In this document: in pieces, positions 4,741-5,102 of the stretch
Layout: every line of letters begins with the position of its first letter
Numbering within the stretch: the first letter of the stretch is position 1
NCBI GenBank assembly: GCA_022709775.1
Contig: JAKLIE010000175.1
Location: forward strand, 1 to 5,102
Direction of reading: 5' to 3'
From: Pseudomonadota bacterium
Lineage (GTDB): Bacteria > Pseudomonadota > Gammaproteobacteria > Burkholderiales > Casimicrobiaceae
DNA: 5,102 nt
The notes under the pieces: model-generated
The model's database searches: none
Told to the model about the DNA's origin: nothing
What the model saw: the letters and a program-made list of their open reading frames with translations, nothing else
Position numbers and translations under genes: made by a program

Positions 4741-5102
4741 CGCTTCCGGTACGCAAGTTCGACGCGATCATCGTCGGCGCCGGCGGCTCCGGCATGCGCG
4801 CGTCGCTGCAGCTCGCCGAGGCCGGACTGTCGGTCGCGGTGCTGTCGAAGGTGTTTCCGACGCGATCGCACACGGTCGCCGCGCAGGGCGGCATCGGCGC
4901 TTCGCTCGGCAACATGAGCGAGGACCACTGGCTGTGGCACATGTACGACACGATCAAGGGCTCCGACTGGCTCGGAGACCAGGATGCGATCGAGTTCATG
5001 TGCCGGATGGCGCCGAAGGTCGTCTACGAACTCGAGCATTTCGGGATGCCGTTCGACCGCAACCCGGACGGCACGATCTACCAGCGCCCGTTCGGCGGCC
5101 AC
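4737..5102 (+). CDS. sdhA: Succinate dehydrogenase flavoprotein subunit, N-terminal 122 residues (cut by window edge)
   Basis: This is the catalytic subunit of complex II: it oxidises succinate to fumarate with covalently bound FAD, on the cytoplasmic face of the membrane. The frame is open to the right edge. About 120 of the usual 590 or so residues are present. Visible features are the FAD dinucleotide loop VGAGGSGM (13-20) and [11 protein letters not shown] (42-52), in which His45 is the covalent flavin attachment site. [35 protein letters not shown] (55-89) and the FGMPFDR...[10 protein letters not shown] end are also typical. The substrate-binding and catalytic residues lie beyond the window. 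The ATG at 4737 overlaps the sdhD stop by 4 nt (ATGA), giving the usual tight sdhC-sdhD-sdhA order. sdhB is expected next. Confidence 0.97.
   Translation, partial: MTLPVRKFDAIIVGAGGSGMRASLQLAEAGLSVAVLSKVFPTRSHTVAAQGGIGASLGNMSEDHWLWHMYDTIKGSDWLGDQDAIEFMCRMAPKVVYELEHFGMPFDRNPDGTIYQRPFGGH

Noticed and set aside
4695..5102. Minus-strand frame opposite the start of sdhA
   Set aside because: It is antisense to sdhA, which carries the FAD loop and the flavin-binding histidine. The antisense translation shows no recognisable motif.

Overview
The window is a GC-rich (roughly 70% by eye) chromosomal segment of central carbon metabolism genes. The gene order (mdh divergent from a HutC-type gntR, followed by sdhC-sdhD-sdhA) and the protein variants point to a betaproteobacterium, probably Burkholderiales or a relative. 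These variants are a cytosolic-type (type 2) malate dehydrogenase and an SdhC with an RPVYLDL N-terminus. The genus cannot be fixed from this sequence. There are no mobile elements, tRNA or rRNA genes, CRISPR arrays or clear signs of horizontal transfer.

Left half, minus strand, read right to left: mdh (malate dehydrogenase, 2656-1670), prpB (2-methylisocitrate lyase, 1597-716) and prpC (2-methylcitrate synthase, from 660 and cut by the left edge). The gaps are 72 and 55 bp, so the three probably form one operon. Its likely promoter is a good sigma-70 match at 2768-2797. Between prpB and prpC lies a 20-codon ORF that overlaps both the prpB stop and the prpC start with ATGA junctions.

Centre, 2657-2914: an AT-rich divergent control region. 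It holds the mdh promoter, a perfect 19-bp inverted repeat (TCTTATAT-CTA-ATATAAGA, 2803-2821) that is the best candidate operator of the adjacent GntR regulator, and a probable gntR promoter at 2836-2864. gntR itself (2915-3649) encodes a HutC-subfamily repressor with a UTRA effector domain.

Right half, plus strand: 336 bp without a recognisable gene (3650-3985), carrying a TATAAT promoter at 3696-3701 and a leader of about 280 nt. Then come sdhC (3986-4384), sdhD (4378-4740) and sdhA (4737 to the right edge, truncated), packed with overlapping ends. These encode the two membrane anchors and the flavoprotein of succinate dehydrogenase (complex II). sdhB is expected just beyond the window.

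The enzymes link metabolically. PrpC condenses propionyl-CoA with oxaloacetate, and PrpB releases pyruvate and succinate. Sdh oxidises succinate to fumarate, and after fumarase (not in the window) Mdh regenerates oxaloacetate for PrpC. The GntR regulator sits between the two arms and may coordinate them. I see no wholly new system. The items most worth a second look are the regulatory DNA in the divergent region, the doubly coupled mini-ORF at prpB/prpC, and the long structured sdh leader.
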